From Heyndrickxia oleronia (GTDB lineage: Bacteria > Bacillota > Bacilli > Bacillales > Bacillaceae_C), in assembly GCF_017809215.1 (NCBI RefSeq), contig NZ_CP065424.1, positions 300,001-364,000 on the forward strand: a DNA stretch of 64,000 bases, in the 5' to 3' direction. A model generated the notes under the pieces. The model was given only the letters and a program-made list of their open reading frames with translations, did no database searches and had not been told where the DNA came from. Position numbers and translations under genes: made by a program. Below are positions 61,073 to 64,000 of this stretch, one piece after another (the stretch's first letter is position 1; every line of letters begins with the position of its first letter).

Positions 61073-61753
61073 TTAATGCAAGATATGCATATAAATCCAA
61101 GGAGAAATACAGAATGACGTAATCGCTGCTAATACCATGCAAACGCTAGAAACGGCCCCTGTTGCACTGCTAAGCTCCAGTGCCTTCGAGGTTCCTGCTC
61201 CGTGTGAGCTTGTACCAAGTAATACGCCTCTTGCAATTTCACTCTTAAAGCCAAAGATACGAATAATCCAAGGTCCAAGGATCATGCCGATAATTCCTGT
61301 CATAATTACAAACACTGCAGTGATGGTAGGAACTCCTCCTATTTTAGATGAAACTCCCATTGCGATAGGAGTGGTGATTGAATAGGGGATAATACTTGTA
61401 ACCAATGTTTTATTTAACTGTACAAGCCATGAAATACTAAATGAAGCAAGAATAGACATCATACAACCAAGTAACACACTAAATAAAATTTCACGTAAAT
61501 ATTTTTTTAAAATAGGATAATAACGATAAAGTGGAATGGCTAAGGCAACTGTCGCCGGCTGCAGTAACTTAGTTAGCCACTTTGCTCCGGAATTATAAGA
61601 ATCATAACTAATATGAAAAAGTGCTAGGACAAATATGATTAATATGGGTGCCAGCAATAGCGGAGAGAAATATACTTTCTTCTTTTTTGTATACCACCAT
61701 TTCGCTCCCCAATAAATACTAGCGGTGAGAATTAAGAACAGTAGGATCAGCAT
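61073..61753 (-). CDS. cidB: CidB/LrgB-family membrane protein
   Basis: A 226-residue LrgB-family protein with about eight hydrophobic segments, including the family blocks PATVALAIPLYRYYPILKKY, KSVT-like SIIPYSITTPIAMGVSSKIGG and GTSSHGAGTSKALELSSATGAVSSVCMVLAA. CidAB-type pairs act in pyruvate uptake or holin-like control of cell lysis. It overlaps cidA by 35 bases. The gene order matches ywbHG of B. subtilis. Confidence 0.9.
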   Translation of the reverse strand: MLILLFLILTASIYWGAKWWYTKKKKVYFSPLLLAPILIIFVLALFHISYDSYNSGAKWLTKLLQPATVALAIPLYRYYPILKKYLREILFSVLLGCMMSILASFSISWLVQLNKTLVTSIIPYSITTPIAMGVSSKIGGVPTITAVFVIMTGIIGMILGPWIIRIFGFKSEIARGVLLGTSSHGAGTSKALELSSATGAVSSVCMVLAAITSFCISPWIYMHILH

Positions 61754-62123
61754 TTTTTATTTTCCCCTCCTTTTGTTTGGCCATTTTTTCAGCTAACAAT
61801 CCTGAACAAATCATCACAATAGCGGAACTAATAACGATAACTGCTATTATTTTAAGTCCATTATCCATTAATAGATGTTTATATTGAATGATTCCAACAG
61901 CTGAAGGAACGAAGAAAAGGAGCAACTCAGTAACTAACCAATTTCCTCCAACTTCAATCCACTTTAGCTTTACGACTTTCGTTTGTAATAAAATAAATAA
62001 TATAACTAATCCTAAAATACTACCAGGAATGTTGAGATGAAGCCATTCTGAGACTTCTCCTAGTATATAAGTAAAGATACAAAGTATCATTATTTGAAGA
62101 CAACCAATAAATATTTTTTTCAT
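61719..62123 (-). CDS. cidA: CidA/LrgA-family holin-like membrane protein
   Basis: A 134-residue four-TM protein with the family block NIPGSILGLVILFILLQTKVVKLKWIEVGGNWLVTELLLFFVPSAVGI. LrgA/CidA proteins are small holin-like or pyruvate-transport partners of LrgB/CidB. I start at ATG 62123 (AGAAGGGTG upstream); the frame opens at 62171. The divergent LysR gene suggests cidR control. Confidence 0.9.
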   Translation of the reverse strand: MKKIFIGCLQIMILCIFTYILGEVSEWLHLNIPGSILGLVILFILLQTKVVKLKWIEVGGNWLVTELLLFFVPSAVGIIQYKHLLMDNGLKIIAVIVISSAIVMICSGLLAEKMAKQKEGKIKNADPTVLNSHR

Positions 62124-62244
62124 ATTGTACACCCTTCTAGTGAAAAAATTTCCCTCTAATAAAGTGTACATCGGGTAATGCTATAGGTAAAATGAATATA
62201 TAGAATAATAGTCATTCTCAAAAGTTATAAGAGGTGGACCAAAA

Positions 62245-63141
62245 GTGGACATTCAACATTTAAATTACTTTGTAGCTGTGGCTACAGAAGGAAATTTTAC
62301 GAAAGCTGCTCAAAAGCTATATGTGTCACAACCATCGATAAGTAAAATGGTGAAAAATCTTGAGGATGAACTTGGTGTCATTCTATTTGATCGAACGGGT
62401 AAGCATGCAAAGCTGACAGATGCTGGTGAAAAAATTCTCGTTCAAGCGCAAAATATTATTAAATCCTTTCAAAACTTACGATCGGAATTAGATGATTTAA
62501 TGCAGTTAAAAACAGGAATCATTCATATTGGTTTACCTCCAATGGTTGGATCGCGCTTCTTCCCTAAGGTAATACAAGCCTTTCACCAACAATATCCGAA
62601 TATAACTGTACAGCTTGTTGAAGATGGGGCTAAGAAAATTGAAAGAGATGTTGGCAATGGTACACTAGATCTAGGAGCCGTTGTTTTACCGATAAATGAA
62701 GATCAGTTTCATACTTTTTCATTTGTAAATGAGAAGTTAATGGTTGTTACTCATCCTTCCCATCCACTTAGTAAAAGAAAACAACTCCAGCTCGTTGATT
62801 TAGAGGCTGAACCATTTATTTTATTTGCCAAAAATTTTGCCCTACATGATCGAATTATAATGGAGTGCGTACGGAAAGGATTCCATCCAAATATTATTTA
62901 TGAGAGTTCACAATGGGATTTCATTAGTGAAATGGTTGCCGCTAATAATGGGGTGGCGCTTCTTCCTGAAACGATTTGTAAACAAATTGGTCATGACAGG
63001 GTCTCACGTATTCCGCTGATAGATCCAGTGATTCCTTGGCATTTAGGAATTATATGGAGAAAGGATCGATATTTGTCATTTGCAGCAAGAGAGTGGATTC
63101 GTTTTACACAAATGTTTATGATGAGAGAGAAGAGTCAATAA
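62245..63141 (+). CDS. cidR: LysR-family regulator CidR (YwbI-like)
   Basis: A 298-residue LysR regulator with HTH FVAVATEGNFTKAAQKLYVSQPSISKMVKNLEDELG and an effector-binding domain (VQLVEDGAKKIERDVGNGTLDLGAVVLPIN). It is divergent from cidAB, as YwbI/CidR is in B. subtilis, where acetate or low-pH overflow signals activate cidAB. Start is GTG 62245 behind AGAGGTGG. A LysR-type T-N11-A element may lie at 62190-62216 (TGAATATATAGAATAATAGT plus CA), a weak match. Confidence 0.9.
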   Translation: MDIQHLNYFVAVATEGNFTKAAQKLYVSQPSISKMVKNLEDELGVILFDRTGKHAKLTDAGEKILVQAQNIIKSFQNLRSELDDLMQLKTGIIHIGLPPMVGSRFFPKVIQAFHQQYPNITVQLVEDGAKKIERDVGNGTLDLGAVVLPINEDQFHTFSFVNEKLMVVTHPSHPLSKRKQLQLVDLEAEPFILFAKNFALHDRIIMECVRKGFHPNIIYESSQWDFISEMVAANNGVALLPETICKQIGHDRVSRIPLIDPVIPWHLGIIWRKDRYLSFAAREWIRFTQMFMMREKSQ

Positions 63142-63184
63142 AATAGAAGTGTAAAGGTAGGTATATAGGAGGGAATTTAAGAAA

Positions 63185-63607
63185 ATGGCAAATGAAATTG
63201 AGCCAATAAATACAGAAGAATTAAAAACAAGAATGGAAAGAGCAAAAAAGCATTATTCGAATAAAAAACTTTGGGACAAGCTGAAAAATGTTGGAAAGAA
63301 AGCAGGTGGCATAGTAGTTTATGCCGTGCTTTTACTGTACTACACTTTACAAAAGCCAAGTGTCCCTGTAAAAACTAAAGCAATGATTATTGGAGCCCTT
63401 GGTTATTTTATTTTACCTATAGATTTAATTCCAGATTTTATTACAGGGGTTGGTTATGTAGATGATTTAGGTGCACTTGGAGCAGCTATTTTACAAGTCG
63501 CCACTCATATTGACCAAGATATTAAGGATAAAGCCAAAAACAAATTATCTACTTGGTTTGGAGAAGATATTGACACTTCAGCCATTGATGAAAAATTAAC
63601 TAACTAA
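63185..63607 (+). CDS. YkvA/DUF1232-family membrane protein
   Basis: A 140-residue YkvA-type protein: charged N-terminus (TEELKTRMERAKKHYSNKKLWDKLKN), a hydrophobic core with LGYFILPIDLIPDFITGVGYVDDLGALGAAI, the DUF1232 signature (residues ~78-108), and a polar tail. Function unknown; family members are membrane-associated. ATG 63185 follows GGAGGG by about 10 bases. Single gene. Confidence 0.87.
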   Translation: MANEIEPINTEELKTRMERAKKHYSNKKLWDKLKNVGKKAGGIVVYAVLLLYYTLQKPSVPVKTKAMIIGALGYFILPIDLIPDFITGVGYVDDLGALGAAILQVATHIDQDIKDKAKNKLSTWFGEDIDTSAIDEKLTN

Positions 63608-63822
63608 TTTCTAGTATACGGGTGCTTGTCATTAGAGCATTGCAACTAATTTATCCGTTGTTTTTTGTAAAAGAATTATTTGCTATCCATTTCCTGTTTC
63701 TTTGACAATTTTAGCAATGATTAAAAAATAAAAGCCAGATGATCTGTTTATAAGGTATACTGTCTGTAGTCTTGTTCGTATAAGAGGCAATCTAGGTTTC
63801 TTGGTCATATATGGAGGAAAAA

Positions 63823-64000
63823 ATGGGAGAGTTTATTCAATCAATCTTAAATTTTTTAACTGACCTTGGTTATTTTGGGGTCGCTCTAGGTCTCATGATT
63901 GAGATTATTCCAAGCGAAATCGTGTTAGCTTATGCTGGATATCTTGTTTCACAAGGACATATCAACTTTGTCGGAGCCATTATAGCTGGTGTAATCGGTG
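63823..64000 (+). CDS. DedA-family membrane protein (N-terminal part)
   Basis: The window ends after 59 codons. The visible part MGEFIQSILNFLTDLGYFG and VALGLMIEIIPSEIVLAYAGYLVSQG carries the conserved E.IPSE block of DedA/SNARE-associated proteins, with one TM helix before and one after it. DedA proteins help membrane proton-motive force and lipid recycling (undecaprenyl or PE flipping). ATG 63823 follows ATGGAGG. The remainder lies outside the window. Confidence 0.87.
   Translation, partial: MGEFIQSILNFLTDLGYFGVALGLMIEIIPSEIVLAYAGYLVSQGHINFVGAIIAGVIG

Overview
The window looks like chromosome from a low-GC, Gram-positive, aerobic spore-former of the Bacillaceae. Signs are the gene families (KimA, NatAB/NatKR, CidAB/CidR, YckAB, FabH of the FabHB type, DUF3231, DUF2500), strong AGGAGG-type ribosome sites with frequent TTG/GTG starts, three T-boxes, and lysine and cyclic-di-AMP riboswitches. 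No prophage, CRISPR array, tRNA or rRNA was seen. I cannot fix the genus from sequence alone.

Layout. 1-6.1 kb: tail of a BceAB-type ABC exporter, a DUF2500 operon, a dps gene behind three PerR-like boxes, a thioesterase, a FlaR-like kinase, a LacI regulator and a small membrane protein. 6.2-9.4 kb: an orphan siroheme/Fe-S half protein behind a CsoR-like operator, T-box tyrS, and resA. 9.4-11.2 kb: an IS110-family element that appears to sit in the end of a dispersed ~180-bp repeat. 11.2-17.5 kb: orphan YckAB-type amino-acid transporter parts and a potRABCD polyamine operon. 17.6-24.9 kb: WYL regulator with an effector-binding protein, a YhfK-like reductase, an ABC exporter with its two-component system, and a NERD protein. 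25-25.9 kb: a 103-bp tandem array. 26-36.8 kb: MFS transporter, fabHB with a FapR box, CDF exporter, DsbA-like protein, YceI, T-box glyQS, DUF3231, and a lysine-riboswitch permease. 37.3-44.3 kb: kimA with a c-di-AMP riboswitch, tatA, AI-2E-family protein, and glnQHMP. 44.4-48.2 kb: natRK divergent from natAB. 48.3-52.7 kb: small membrane protein, YfhF-like epimerase, a second AI-2E-family protein, and T-box proS. 52.8-53.7 kb: a second 103-bp array. 53.7-64 kb: an HTH/F1-beta-like chimera, an inactive NlpC/P60 homologue, HxlR and TetR regulators, an ABC-2 exporter, DUF6886-DinB-NUDIX operon, cidAB/cidR, ykvA and the start of a DedA gene.

How the parts work together. Much of the window is ion, amino-acid and polyamine transport under RNA or dedicated protein control (T-boxes, L-box, ydaO switch, NatKR, PotR). 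Two drug-type ABC exporters have their own sensors.

The most unusual items are: (i) a 350-residue protein with an N-terminal helix-turn-helix fused to a shortened F1-ATPase beta-like domain that has lost its P-loop lysine; (ii) two separate intergenic arrays, 27 kb apart, both with a 103-bp period and A-tracts about 21 bp apart, suggesting curved DNA; (iii) a dispersed bipartite palindromic repeat family with at least five recognisable copies; (iv) an IS110 element whose upstream non-coding end holds an 11-nt copy of its own left junction, as a bridge-RNA guide would; (v) an NlpC/P60 protein lacking its catalytic Cys and apparently its His.
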